From Podospora pseudoanserina (taxonomy: Eukaryota > Ascomycota > Sordariomycetes > Sordariales > Podosporaceae): a DNA stretch of 64,000 nt. The stretch covers positions 248,001-312,000 of the forward strand of contig NC_085921.1 in assembly GCF_035222485.1 (NCBI RefSeq), in the 5' to 3' direction. Positions 51,393 to 62,073 of the stretch are shown here, in pieces. The notes beneath the pieces were generated by a model. It was not told the origin of the DNA. It searched no databases and saw nothing but the letters and a program-made list of their open reading frames with translations. Made by a program: the position numbers and the translations under genes. The stretch's first letter is position 1. The number at the start of each line of letters is the position of its first letter.

Positions 51393-54300
51393 TTACGTTC
51401 TCTCCCCGGTCTTCCTTCGCGTTCTTGTTTGCGCAGTTGCACAAACCTTCTCGCTCTGGCCATGGGCGCATAGCAATATAATTGCTGAAGCTACCCCAGT
51501 ATGACGCGGACCACCAAACGATTCACAGAACGGCGGAAAATCGTCGAAGATGACACCAGAAGCCAGATGCTCCAGCCTTTCACCATAATCAGATGTTCCA
51601 AACCCCTCAAACCTCAACTTCCACGTGGTAGGGAATGGCACCATCTCATCCCACTCCAGAGTCAGGTACGTGTCTGTGGCAGGCTTCAAGATTCGGTCAC
51701 TGTCATATACTCCTTTGAGCCTTGACCTTTCTTTCACCAGCGACTTCTCTTTTTCCAATCTCTCTTCGGGGTGGGCATGTGACAGCTCCTGGAGCAGTGT
51801 CTCAATCTCGACGGTTTTCTGCTCCACAGCAGCCTTGATACTTTTTACGCGCTACGGGGCCATAAAATTGGAGAATCCCTCGTACGAAGAGTCGAGCTTG
51901 ATCCTCTTGAGCTTGCCTTGCGTGTCATGTCCACGGCGTAGGTTTTTGAGTTGTGCCAACACCTTGATCATGGTAACCAAGCCTAGAACTGCCACATGTT
52001 TGGGCTGGTAGATGGCAAATTGATGCGAAAAGTTGGATTGGTAGGTTGGGGGCTCGGCGTCCCAGCAAGATGCTGTCTTATTGCTCGTGGCTGTATGAAC
52101 GTCATTTGTTTTGACTTTGTTTGCGTGGTGTTAGAATACAACATGTCGGTCAAAAACTTCCAGGTAGCTGTTATCATTTCAGTTTTGTCGGTAACTCACA
52201 ATGTCGCAAATAACAGTGTCATCCGGCTGAAGGCTGAGAACAGTCCCCTCGCGATCCCCTAACTTGACTTGGATATTCCCAGTGGCGACGCGAACGGCTG
52301 GTAGCTTTACGCTGGATCGCTGGGCGTTGAACCAGAGTCCTGAGTGCCTCGTCATCGTTATCACTGCCATTGAATACTGCAAGCTCCTGGATCTTGGGCC
52401 AGTCGCAAGTGGTTTGGCCGGCAGGCTCTACTTCCCTCCGCTCAAGCTCTGCTCTCAGATCGTATAGATCATCGAGTAACATGCTGAGAACAGAAGTAAA
52501 CGCCAACACGGAGGTGTAAGCGCTTTCAAGACCCACGAGCAGAAATATGGCAGCGGCTTTGCCCAGCTCAAGCTCATTTGTCAGTATGTGTGTTGCAACA
52601 TTTAGCCCCAGTGTTGTCATTTGGTGGTATGGTCCCTGTGACTTCCAAAGAGCCATCGTCTGTAAGAAGAAATCTTCCTTGTGATCATGCTCTTGTTCGC
52701 TTCCACTATGATGCCTTCTTCCAACACCAGCCTGTACAGAAATCTCATGGACCTTTTGAAAGCTAAACGCCGCTTCAGCATCTTGTCTCGTCTGCATTGT
52801 ACAAGAGGTATACTTGGCAGTTTGTAATGTGTTGGTAGATATCGTTCTCGGAATATTTTGCCAAGGGGTTGGCTTCGCGTCTGACCATGTGGCCCAACCC
52901 CAGGAAATCGGCGACGTATCTGGCTACGGCTGGAATTGCATAATCTCGCGTAACATCCAAAGAATAGATTTTCCTGCCGCCTAAGGGGTCCATAGCAGCA
53001 GACTCACGCCTGATGATCCCCCTCATGAGGTTGGTGAAGTACTCAGCGAGAGCTGCAGAATCATCTGGGCTCTGTTTAAAATGCCCCTCCGTCGAGGCCT
53101 TCACAGACGGCTGGCGTGGGCATAACACCGCCACCATCTCAGGTGGAGGATCCAGAGTGTCCAACCGCACAGGATGAACGATGACATTGGACTGATCTTG
53201 GAAGAGCGATCTGATTTGCAGTGCATCCTTCAGATATACTAGTTTGGAGGGCTTTCGGGGCTCCGATGGTTTGGTATCGAAGGTGTACTTGATCTGCTTA
53301 GGAATGCCAAGCCAGTTCCTCTCGCCCGCCTCGGCTGTCTGGAGGTTCATGCGGAACTGTTTACCATATCCTTGTTCTTGTGCGAGTTGGGCATTCTTCT
53401 CCGAGGTGTAAAATGGATGGAAAAACCGGATCGAATCAGCTGGAACCACTCGGGAAAAGCGCGCTGGAGAAGCTGATGGAAAAGAGAGCTTTTGAGAACG
53501 TTGTTGTCCGGCGTAACTTCTTTCATTCCCCATGAAGTAAGAGAGTCTGTGTTCCAATCCACCGTGTAGAACCGATCGGATCTGACTAGCGTGATTGCGT
53601 CGGAGAATGTGGCAGCCCACAACGCCGAGTCAGCGTCGCTCGGTCCCGGATCCCCATTCATCGCACTATCAGACTCGCAAAAGACACCAGGATAAAGCTC
53701 GACTTTGTCAGGGTGCTCATACAAGTCGCACAGCGCCTTCTGAACAACAGGGCTCTTGCAAATGCTCTCAAAAGTGTCGTGACGCTTGAGCCCGAAGAAT
53801 TCACGGAAATCATTCAAAGTGCCCACACCCCATTTGCGCGCCTGATGAATACCCATTATCTCGACGGCCCTGAGGCATCGTGGCACATTGTTGGGTCAAA
53901 AGTTGGCTGAAAGAAAACCGGGATCGTTAGCATAGCTGTCTGGTTTCCAACATGGACAGCAAACTTATCAATTGGGTCATCCATCGAGTCCAGCAGCTCG
54001 TCAACCATCTCTTGATCATCAAATAACCCGGTTAAGCTGTTGCGCTTGAAGACCTTCTTCCCTGCTAGGTTGCGTTCATTGTCCTCCCTCAAGCCAAACT
54101 CCCTCTCCCAAACTAGAAGCTCAGGCTCTTGAGCCTTCCCACGAGCCTCCTTCGACTTCTGCATCAAGTTGACAAACTCAGGAAGAGTCATATTCTTCGG
54201 GGTCCCACTTGTTGTCTTTGATGAAGAACATATCGCGCATGGAGTCTTCAGCATATCGTTCATCCCTGGCAGAAATGGCGCAATGGAAGCGATAAAGCAA

Positions 54301-55584
54301 GTTGAATTCAACTGTTACTTGATTTCCCAGCCCGCGTGTCGTCGTTTTTGCAGCAGTCTCGTGGACGCACGGATCGAGTGTGAAGTTTGTGACATGGGCG
54401 TGGAAGCCCATCAGAGCCCGAAGGTAGTCATGGATCGACACCGGGATGTACAGGCCACATGTGATCAACCGCGCGGTGTTGAAAAGGTCGTCGTCGAGCT
54501 TCTTCCATGCAGCGTCATACGCGTCACAAAACTCTTCAACTATCTTCTGGCAGGGGGCGTGCTCATAGACGTATGTCTCCAAAGCCTTGACGGCTTTGGC
54601 AAACCTCGGACTTGCATCCGTCCTTTTGCCGTTGGCCACAAACTCGTCGTAAGCCTTTGCATACCAGGCGATACTCAGCGAATGTATCAGGCTTGAGTAG
54701 ACCAAGCCTGTACTTGTCGTCTCGCACCTGACGCTGCATCTCCTCGTTGAAGCCCTAAAGGGGGGAAAGATCGAGGTACGAAGATGTGTCCGAGATGTTC
54801 TTGTCGCCATCATTGGTTCGAAAAATGTCGTGTATGATAATGGTGGCGTGATAGATCAGCATGCTGGAAAGTCCAGAAGAGCTGTTCCGTGCTTCCTTGC
54901 CTCTGGCCATAAGTCGGTCCAAATGTCACCGGGATCGGGAAGAGCACCGAGTGGGTGAGTCTTGGACGGCACGGTCTTGGCGTAAGGGGCTCCTGCCTGT
55001 CCGAGATGGGGGTCCAGGGCGCTGTTGAGCTTGCTATCGGCAGCACGGTACTTAAAAGCATCGCCTAGGTAGGTCAAGGGGGGATGGAGCATGCGGTCGT
55101 ACTTGGTCTTGACTTGGCTCTCAATAAACTTGGCCCTGGCCTCACTGTCGTTCGACATGAAGCCTATTAACTGGGCTCCTGCTTTGATATCCAAGGTCCC
55201 ATGCTTTAGAAACATGGCCACGACATTCTTGATTCCGGGAATGTTTTTCAAGTGAGAATTCTATGTAGATCGCCAAAGGCCCCGAGCTTTTGAGTCTGCT
55301 TTGTTCTATATAGGGGTTAACGCCTACTTCATGATACGCCATGCTACAGGCATGTTCAACAGAAGACTCACACCGATAAATGTATCCCCATGAAACCCAT
55401 TTGGCAATTCCGTTGTGCTCAGGCTTGCCAGCTGTTTGTCCAGATGCTCTAGCTCTTGTTGAATTCGGCTGGTTTTCTTTGCCGCACCTTGGTTGACACG
55501 ACTGTTTCTCTGGCCGTAGGCTTTGCCATTTCCATCAGTATGACCGTTGGTAGAGAAAAGAGGTCTTTCCGAGTGGGACGACAT
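51393..55584 (-). pseudogene. Ppo-type fatty acid dioxygenase/P450 fusion, broken
   Basis: These fragments together match fungal psi-producing oxygenases (linoleate diol synthase type), which join an N-terminal heme dioxygenase to a P450-like domain and make oxylipins. The start is the ATG at 55,584; an intron (55,371-55,261) precedes NSHLKNIPGIKN. Dioxygenase marks are PPLTYLGDAFKYR, the distal His in YHATIIIHDIF, and the proximal YRFH (family YRWH, 54,282-54,293). P450-domain pieces and the C-terminal FPTTWKLRFEG (about 51,620) follow. Breaks: frameshift near 54,921; TAG at 54,755-54,757 (SPL*GFNE); frame change near 54,690; extra C at 54,199-54,202; TGA at 53,896-53,898; frameshifts near 53,443, 52,786, 52,328 and 52,020; TAG at 51,852-51,854. 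The thiolate Cys of the P450 domain is not visible. Exon ends after 52,200 and the 3' end are uncertain. It is surely non-functional unless the assembly is wrong. Confidence 0.85.
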
Positions 55585-56818
55585 GGCCGAAAAGTGACAG
55601 TAGCCCCAGTTGTACCTGGGGGACGACCAAATGCTTGTGAGATGGGCAAGCAAACAGCGAAGCAATCCCTAGCTAATAATCTGTGAATCACCGAAGAAGA
55701 CAAACGACGCCTTGGAAGAAATAAAACCACAAGTGGGGTAGGTAGGTAAGGAAGCGTGCATATTTAGCAGCGAGTCCAGGTTTTCTTTTTGACTGGAGCA
55801 GTCATGTTGTCTACAGCTACCGGCCCTTCCAGGCCCAAGAGCAATACTTTCCCGTTTCAAGATCCAAGATGTTTTCAGCTTCGCGCCCCATGGATACGGA
55901 TGTGGGCTGCAACTATTGACTTCATGTCCCAACATCATATATCTGATTTCCAGGTTGGGAAGTGTGATCCGAGCTGAGGGTTGCCTATCGATTTGCTCGA
56001 GTGCCTAGCCAATACTTTCACCGGGCAAGCTGAATCATGAATGTCGCGGGGGCGGTAACTGAGAGCGCTCAACTCGAGTCCAGATTAGCCCAGTCAGTTT
56101 CAGCTGAGCCTAGAACCGGGTGGGTGCGGTGACTAGGCAAAATATGGCTTGCTTTGACTAGCTGTGCTGCAACTTGCATCAAGCCATGCTACATATGAAG
56201 CACTTGTTGGGTTCGGAAGACACATGGCGATAAGGGATGGGCATCAGGCTGACTGGAACGCAACCCGGCGCTCCCACCGTTGAACAAACTGTATGCATGT
56301 GCTAGGGGAATATTACTATAGGAGGCTGGGCCTTTCTGATTGTGCATGAGTGTCTCGCTGTTGGTTTCAGACTCGGTCGATTTTGGCAAATGATTTGATA
56401 TTGTTCCCACGAGTACTTCCCAAGGTGGACATTGCTCCTGGCGCTTGATTTGCCATTCTCTCCTGCGCCCTGCCAAGCCATGAGGATCAGGGAGGTACCT
56501 AGGTATTGTAGTTGTCTAGGTGCCTACGTATCTATGTATGTCAGATGGGTGGCTTCATTTCTTCCGGCTGACCACAGGCAGTCACCCTGCTGTCCATCAG
56601 AGCTACTTTCCACCACCGTATTTACCTTGATTATTGTACCAATAGCCCCTATCCAGAGATCTAGACAAGTTATTAACCTTTGCATGTTCAAGTGACAGCC
56701 CCAGGCCTGCCCTTTCATCCCTCACTCCACGCACCCTGGTATTCCCAGTCAAGCTCATCTTATCTTCCTCAGACCTTTGCTGTCGATTCTGTTACACACA
56801 GTCCCCTGGCCTGCCATC
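55585..56818. other. Shared divergent promoter region, no gene
   Basis: About 1.2 kb of GC-normal sequence separates the start codons of two divergent pseudogenes. It holds short GTAGGTAGGTA direct repeats near 55,735. A 95-codon minus-strand frame at 56,189-56,476 has no recognisable motif and I did not accept it. It presumably once held both promoters. Confidence 0.5.
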
Positions 56819-57657
56819 ATGTCCATGTCAACAGCTGCCGAGTTAAACGATGTTGCAGTGGGATAATACACACGACCAAAGCCAACCAACATTCGCAGCC
56901 CTTGCCCATTGTTAAATGCCCTTGCAAACCACGGGTATCTTCCCCGCGATGGCAGGAGCTTTCACCAAGCAGAGCTTTCGGCAGCCCTGAAGAAGGTCGG
57001 CCTGTCCCCGACACTTCGCCTAGTACTCAGCAACCCCGTGATTCTCGAGCATCAGACGGCAGCGGCAAGTCAGCAGCAGAGACCGGCCTCTTCATGGAGC
57101 AAGCTGTGGTATCTCATGCGGATTCCGTGGGCAATCTTCTTCTCCTTTTTCGGCATGCGCAGGCCCGGACAGCAGGACGTCAGCAGGACGACAGCGGCGA
57201 ACCGGTGCTCGATTTGGATCAGATTGGGCTCCCTGGGGTTGCAGAGCACGACATATCCCTTACACGTCGCGACGTTGCCCAAGGCGATCATCTGAAGGCA
57301 CAGCCGGATTTGGTTGAGGGGCTACTGGCATCCTCCCCAGATGGCGGGAAAACAATGACAGCGGAGGACTTCGCCTTTCTGCGTAAGCGTCGGATGGATG
57401 CGCAGAAGCAAGACAACCCAGGGCTCTTGTACGGACCGTTGCAGCATCGCATTAGCTGTGCTGAGATTGCGCTTGTGCTCTGTGTTTTTGGAGACGACAT
57501 CAAAGTTCCGTGGGAATATGTGCGTGCTTTGTTTGCCGAGAGATTGCCAACCAAGGAAGGATGGAAGCCACGCCGCTGGTGGCGCTCGCTAGGTTTGATG
57601 GAGTTGTCGAGGACCTCAAACAGGGTTGCGCAGCTTATCGGCGTGAAAGTTGAATAA
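56819..57657 (+). pseudogene. Heme-thiolate peroxidase (chloroperoxidase type), broken
   Basis: The reading frame from the ATG at 56,819 encodes the family's hallmark SPCPLLNALANHGYLPRDGR at 56,897 onward; the Cys of PCP (codon 56,903-56,905) is the heme thiolate ligand. The later part has the catalytic-site motif AEHDISLTRRD near 57,242 and a C-terminal segment (AEDFAFLRKRR, AEIALVLCVFGD, ERLP...GWKPRRWW) typical of Peroxidase_2 proteins. These enzymes use H2O2 to halogenate or oxygenate substrates and some act on lipids. Two lesions break it: an in-frame TAA at 56,864-56,866 (codon 16, before YTRPKPTNIRSPCP) and an 11-bp tandem duplication (CAGCAGGACGT, 57,170-57,191) that shifts the frame. 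Without them the product would be about 278 residues, normal for the family. Starting at a downstream site could bypass the TAA but not the duplication. Confidence 0.85.
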
Positions 57658-57737
57658 CCATGTTTTTGACTGACAGTATGAAGCATAGATAGATCAGAGC
57701 TCGAGTTATTTAGATACTTGCTCCAGAAACTATCAAT

Positions 57738-57856
57738 ACATACGACCATATCCAGCTGAAAACTCGGGATCCTGTCCGCTCTCCCCTGGATAAGTAGCTG
57801 AGAGCTGAACTAGTACTCAGGTGGGTGACCACGGTGGAACCCACGGTGTTGTATGT
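57738..57856 (+). rRNA. 5S ribosomal RNA gene
   Basis: The 119-bp sequence begins ACATACGACCATA and ends GTGTTGTATGT, as in Neurospora and other filamentous fungi. The terminal nine bases of each end pair completely (ACATACGAC with GTTGTATGT). Internal landmarks are CCTGTCCGCTCTCCC and the internal promoter box GGTGGGTGACCAC. A helix II can be drawn from CAGCT and AGCTG. A TTTT run at 57,859-57,862 fits RNA polymerase III termination. The middle differs from the most common fungal 5S, so it is either a variant dispersed copy or slightly decayed. Confidence 0.9.
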
Positions 57857-57952
57857 TGTTTTGACGCAACCAAAAGATTGTTGATCTTGGCATTCTTTTT
57901 GCTTGCTGTGGTGCTGTTATTCTTTCTCGGCACTGTGTTATATGCAGTCTAG

Positions 57953-58022
57953 CTGACGGAGAGCACGCGCCGTCCCACCGAGCCGGCAACTCTATTTTGA
58001 CCTACCTCCATGTCTCCGTCAG
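57953..58022. repeat. Inverted repeat, 10-bp perfect arms
   Basis: CTGACGGAGA at 57,953-57,962 is the exact reverse complement of TCTCCGTCAG at 58,013-58,022, with a 50-bp spacer. It could be a protein-binding dyad or chance. Confidence 0.5.
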
Positions 58023-58449
58023 ATTGTCAGAAGAGACCACCATTACGGGAACCTGCGCAGATGACACGGTAACACAATCATCACAGGATGGCGGCACAAA
58101 TCCGGATGACAGGAGCCAGGCGGGCCCTGGTTGCATGTGAGCCAATCAGCTGGCACAATCATGATTTCCCCTTCTGCTGCCCGATTACGTCGTATGGGCT
58201 GCAACTTGGCCACGGCTGGTGACATCGTGTGTCGCTGGCGCAGTCAGCTGCCGCACACGACAAGGCACATCGCCAGGGAACAGCCAGGAGACAGCCAGCA
58301 ACGACTGCCAAGCGGCCAGGCCAAGTAAAGCTCAACCAATGCCGCCCTGTCCTGCTTGGCACCATGCATCATCGACAGGTAGGCACTTACTTGGACACTC
58401 ACTTGGGTTGGGTGGGATATATAGGTAGGTATCTTTCCCTTCTTTCCCC

Positions 58450-58467
58450 GTGTGTGTGTGTGTGTGT
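58450..58467. repeat. (GT)9 microsatellite
   Basis: Nine perfect GT units lie about 100 bp upstream of the App1-like start codon, probably in its leader. Confidence 0.9.
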
Positions 58468-58563
58468 CGCCCCTTCCAACTTTGTCTGCCTGCTCTCTCC
58501 TCGCCCTCATCTTGTTTTGAATAGCACCAGCATCTCTCCCATATCATCCATCGTTCTGTCCTC

Positions 58564-60001
58564 ATGTCACACCCACGGCGAACTCCCGCTGGCACTCCAC
58601 GGGCCCAGTCTATTGGCTTTGAGAAGCGGACGCGGAGCGAATGTGGTTTTGATGATGTCGAGTCGTCGCTGGCCCCATTTGGCGTTTCGGCGTCCCAAAC
58701 CCACCAGCGCAATCTCACCAAAATCCTCTCTTACCTTGGCTCTCGAAACCCGTTCCCTGCCCAGATAGGCAAGGACGATATTGTGTGGCTGCTGGACAAT
58801 GTTGCCTTTCGAGCCCAGAACGGGAACTGGCATGCCGAGTTTGTCGCCGCCGCTTTTGACCACCAGGCCTCGCCCAAGTTGGTCGATCTCGTGGGCGACA
58901 TCGCGTCCAGGGTTGGCTTGTCCAAAGGAGACAAAGAGGAAGCCACCATCGAGAAACGTATTGCCCCCTTCGTCATGGAGGTTTTGCCCGGGAGACAAGT
59001 AAACCTCAAGTTCGACAACGCTACCGATATTCGTCTAGGGCCAGGCGGGAGGAATGGCATCAGCAGCGACGTTAGGAAGGTCACAGATGGCCAAGAGGGG
59101 GCTGTCACCGTGTCCAAGGCTGTCGTCCCTCAGGGTGTCACCGGAATGCTTGAAATGAAGACTGTTTACGCGGAACCTGAGGGATGGGCCGTCATCTCAG
59201 GTATGTGATTTTCAATTGCCTACTCGGAATTGCAGGAGCATGGGAGAAGCTGACTCAAAACATGATGTGGCAGATGTCGATGACACCATCAAGGTCACCC
59301 AGACGAGCAGCCCAGTGGGCATTCTACGCTCGACATTTGTTGTAAGTTAATCAACGGATAAGAGCGCCAAGAGGTAGAGTTAGGAAAGACTCACCATTGC
59401 CTAGTCCCAACCCACACCAATTCAAGGCATGCCCGAGCTTTATGCCTACATCCAGACCATGGTGACAAGCTCAGCACCGTGGTTCTACCTTTCCGCTTCT
59501 CCCTACAACCTGTATCCCTTCCTTCGAAAGTTCAGGGATGATTACTTTCCGCACGGACAACTTATCCTGAGGGATTCCAATCTTATGACTATCTCGGGGC
59601 TGCTGTCCAATCTTACCCTTGGTACTGAGAAATACAAGGTTGATCGAATTGAAAAAATCCATCGGTGGCTCCCACGAAGGAAGATGATTCTCATCGGAGA
59701 CTCGACGCAAAGCGACCCAGAGGCCTATGGAGACGCATGTAGGATGTTTCCAGGTTGGATAAAACTGATCCTTATTCGCAAGGTTGAAGATATTGCGGCT
59801 GTCGGGATTCACGAGAAGAATGAGCCACAGAGGTTTGAAAAAGCCTTTGAGGACCTTCCCAGGTAAGACTATTGCCTGCTGATCTTGGACAAGCATTCTG
59901 AGAGCAACTTCTAATTGAAAAACAGAGAGCTATGGCATGTGTTTGAGGATCCTGCCGAGTGCCAGGAGTTGATACATAAGACGGTAACTGCTGGATTGTG
60001 A
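58564..60001 (+). CDS. App1-like phosphatidate phosphatase
   Basis: Four exons join in frame: 58,564-59,200, 59,274-59,341, 59,405-59,862 and 59,926-60,001, giving 412 residues. Introns of 73, 63 and 63 bp have GTATGT or GTAAG donors and CAG/TAG acceptors; the first has a CTGAC branch site. The protein matches the App1 (DUF2183) family of Mg-dependent phosphatidate phosphatases, which turn phosphatidate into diacylglycerol; in yeast App1 acts at cortical actin patches. The catalytic DxDxT motif, DVDDT, spans residues 213-217 and is formed across the first splice junction, which supports the model. Downstream are GMPELYAYIQ, FYLSASPYNLYPFLRKF and LILRDSNLM, all typical of this family. The N-terminal 35 residues are basic and look disordered. 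The nearest start, ATG at 58,564, has no upstream competitor in frame. The gene looks intact. Confidence 0.9.
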
Positions 60002-60243
60002 AGCGTTTCAGCGAGCGGCACAGGGAAGGACTTGGACTGCAGTGGGTGTTGTCCACCTTTATTACGTCACCATACCAAGTTGAGAAACATCTCGGAATAA
60101 GACCCCGCACCGCCTTACCGCAACTCTTCCCGAGCATGCCACCCCGCTCTCATCCCCTCGGTGGAAGAACAAACCTGACTCACTGTCACCATCTCTCCAG
60201 CAATATACAATCTTGCCGGAAGCGTGACCCCTAGCCAGTGACA

Positions 60244-61112
60244 ATGGCATCTGAAACCCCAGCCAAACGACAAAAGTCTTCCAAGGATGTGCCATACCGT
60301 CTCATCTACTGGCCTGGGCTTCCCGGCCGCGGAGAACATATCCGTCTAACATTGGAAGAAGCCGGTGCTGAGTACGTCGACACGGCCCACCTCGAGGATG
60401 GCATAAACGATGTTCTTGCATACAACAGTGGTGAGCAACCCAAGGACGAAACCAACATCCCGCTCTTTGCACCACCGTTTCTGCAGCACGGAGACCTCGT
60501 CATCAGCCAGACACCCAATATTCTCTTGTATTTGGGGCCTCGTTTGGGGCTGGTGACCGACCTGGAAAATGATCCTGATGGGCTGTACAGGATCAACAGC
60601 CTTGTCCTCACAGCTCTTGATGGCTTGAGCAACGAGCCTCATGACTGCCACCACCCAATTGCCACAGGTCTGTACTATGAGGACCAAAAGGAGGAGAGCA
60701 AGAGAAAGGCCGAGGACTACGTCAAAAACAGGCTCCCCAAGTTCTTGGGGTATTTTCAACGTGTGTTGGAGTCAAAGGCCAGCGGCGACGGTCCGTGGCT
60801 CTATGGTGGAAAGTTGACATACGCAGACTTGGTCCTGTTCCAGGTACGTTGCACCACAAGAATTTGGTTCTCGTGCTTTGCGCGTGTTTTCTGACCCGGT
60901 TGCGCGTTTCACAGTGCTTGGACGGTTTGATGTTCATGTTTCCTAAGGCAACGACCAAGTTGGAGCGTGAGGGCAAACATGGGAAGGTTTTTGCGCTTCA
61001 CAAAGCTGTCGCGGAGCGTCCAAGGATCGAAAGCTATTTGGAGAGCTCACGGCGACAGAAGTATTCCAACGGCGTCTATAGATACTACGAGGAGTTGGAT
61101 TTTGAAGGCTGA
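60244..61112 (+). CDS. Glutathione S-transferase
   Basis: Two exons (60,244-60,843 and 60,915-61,112) joined across a 71-bp GTACGT...CACAG intron in phase 0 encode 265 residues. The N-terminal thioredoxin-like domain begins YRLIYWPGLPGRGEHIRL (about residues 18-35) and includes QTPNILLYLG (about residues 84-93), the glutathione-contact region of GSTs; an alpha-helical C-terminal domain follows, with GPWLYGGKLTYADLVLFQ at about 183-200. Such enzymes conjugate or isomerise electrophiles with glutathione in the cytosol. The short N-terminus before the domain carries a basic KRQKSSK stretch. I chose the ATG at 60,244 because it is the first ATG in the frame. It lies only 242 bp after the App1-like gene on the same strand, so its promoter must be compact. 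Class within the GSTs is not certain; the sequence looks sigma/alpha-like. Confidence 0.9.
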
Positions 61113-61364
61113 GTTTTGCTATTCTTGGATATGTGCTCGTATAAATGGAGACTGTAACAATTTCCACGCCAAGATGATAAATGTTGGAGTTGGGAGATGG
61201 GTGTATGTATATCGTGCCTGTGTCGTCAGCTGAATGATGACGTATTGATTTGACATCCATGATTCTATCTCTCCAGATATTGCATCGCAAGCCCTAGTGT
61301 ATTTTAGAGTTAAGACCTTTTACTTTTTCAAGGCCGGAAATACCACCAAAGCTTTACAAGAATA

Positions 61365-62073
61365 ATGCTCACTGTGCCGCCTGTACGTCTAAGATCCTCT
61401 TGGTTCACAGCAGCTGCCCGCCTTCATTGTATCACGCTCCGCCCGGCCGACCATTCATCCCGTCAAATACACGCACCCCCCCTGAATACAGTTCGTCCCG
61501 TATCGGGTTCGACAAGAAACAAAATGCCGCCGTTTCCAAAGCCCAACGAAGAGCCACCTGCGCACAGGATGGTGTACTTTCCTGACATGACGACGGCGTT
61601 GCCGTCCGAATCAGGAGAGTTTCGTCGTGTGCTTTGGACAGGACTGTACTCGCAGGTTGTCCTCATGACGGTGCCGGTAGGAGGTGACATAGGGGAAGAG
61701 GCATGTATTACCTCACAGTGCCGTCTTGGTCGGGGTGAGTGGGTGCTAACGACAGCCGAGGCAGATTCACACGGTGGATCAGATCCTCACCTTCACTTCA
61801 GGCAAAGGTCTTGCACAGGTTGGAGGAGAGGAGCGGGGTATCAAAGCCGGGGACATGGTCGTCGTGCCTGCGGGGACCAAGCACCAGTTTCTCAATACTG
61901 GTCCTAACCCGCTCATTTTGTACACCGTCTACTCGCCTGCGGAGCACAAGGCCACCACTGTGCACAAGACCAAGGAAGAAGGAGACAAGGCCGAGGAGGA
62001 GGGACGGGACGAGCCTCCTGTCTGGAGCCAGCGGAGCAAGCAGGAGAATGAGGAGGATCGTCCAGTGGGCTGA
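61365..62073 (+). CDS. Cupin-domain protein
   Basis: Exons 61,365-61,700 and 61,765-62,073 encode 214 residues from the ATG at 61,365, or 161 from the ATG at 61,524 (AAACAAAATG context). The longer form would add an arginine- and serine-rich leader that could be a mitochondrial presequence, so both starts remain open. The single cupin barrel shows VPVGGDIGEE joined to IHTVDQILTFTSGKG (motif 1, with HTV in place of HxH and Gln in place of Glu) and GDMVVVPAGTKHQFLN, a perfect cupin motif 2. The C-terminal tail (HKTKEEGDKAEEEG) is charged and typical of this fungal cupin_2 group, whose substrate is unknown. The intron appears to use a GC donor (GAG|GCATGT) with a GCTAAC branch site and GCAG acceptor; no GT donor nearby restores the cupin frame. 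Confidence 0.85.

Larger units (their letters stand above)
57857..58563. other. Intergenic region, upstream of App1-like gene
   Basis: About 700 bp with no gene. It includes a 10-bp inverted repeat (57,953-57,962 with 58,013-58,022), a TATA-like GGGATATATAGG near 58,413, a pyrimidine-rich tract and a (GT)9 microsatellite shortly before the start codon, a layout common in fungal promoters and leaders. Confidence 0.5.

Noticed and set aside
56189-56476. 95-codon minus-strand frame between the two pseudogenes
   Set aside because: No recognisable motif or splice structure; composition is ordinary for non-coding GC-normal DNA.
61701-61764. Cupin gene as frameshifted pseudogene
   Set aside because: A 64-bp GC-AG intron with branch site explains the frame change and gives an exact family match at the junction.
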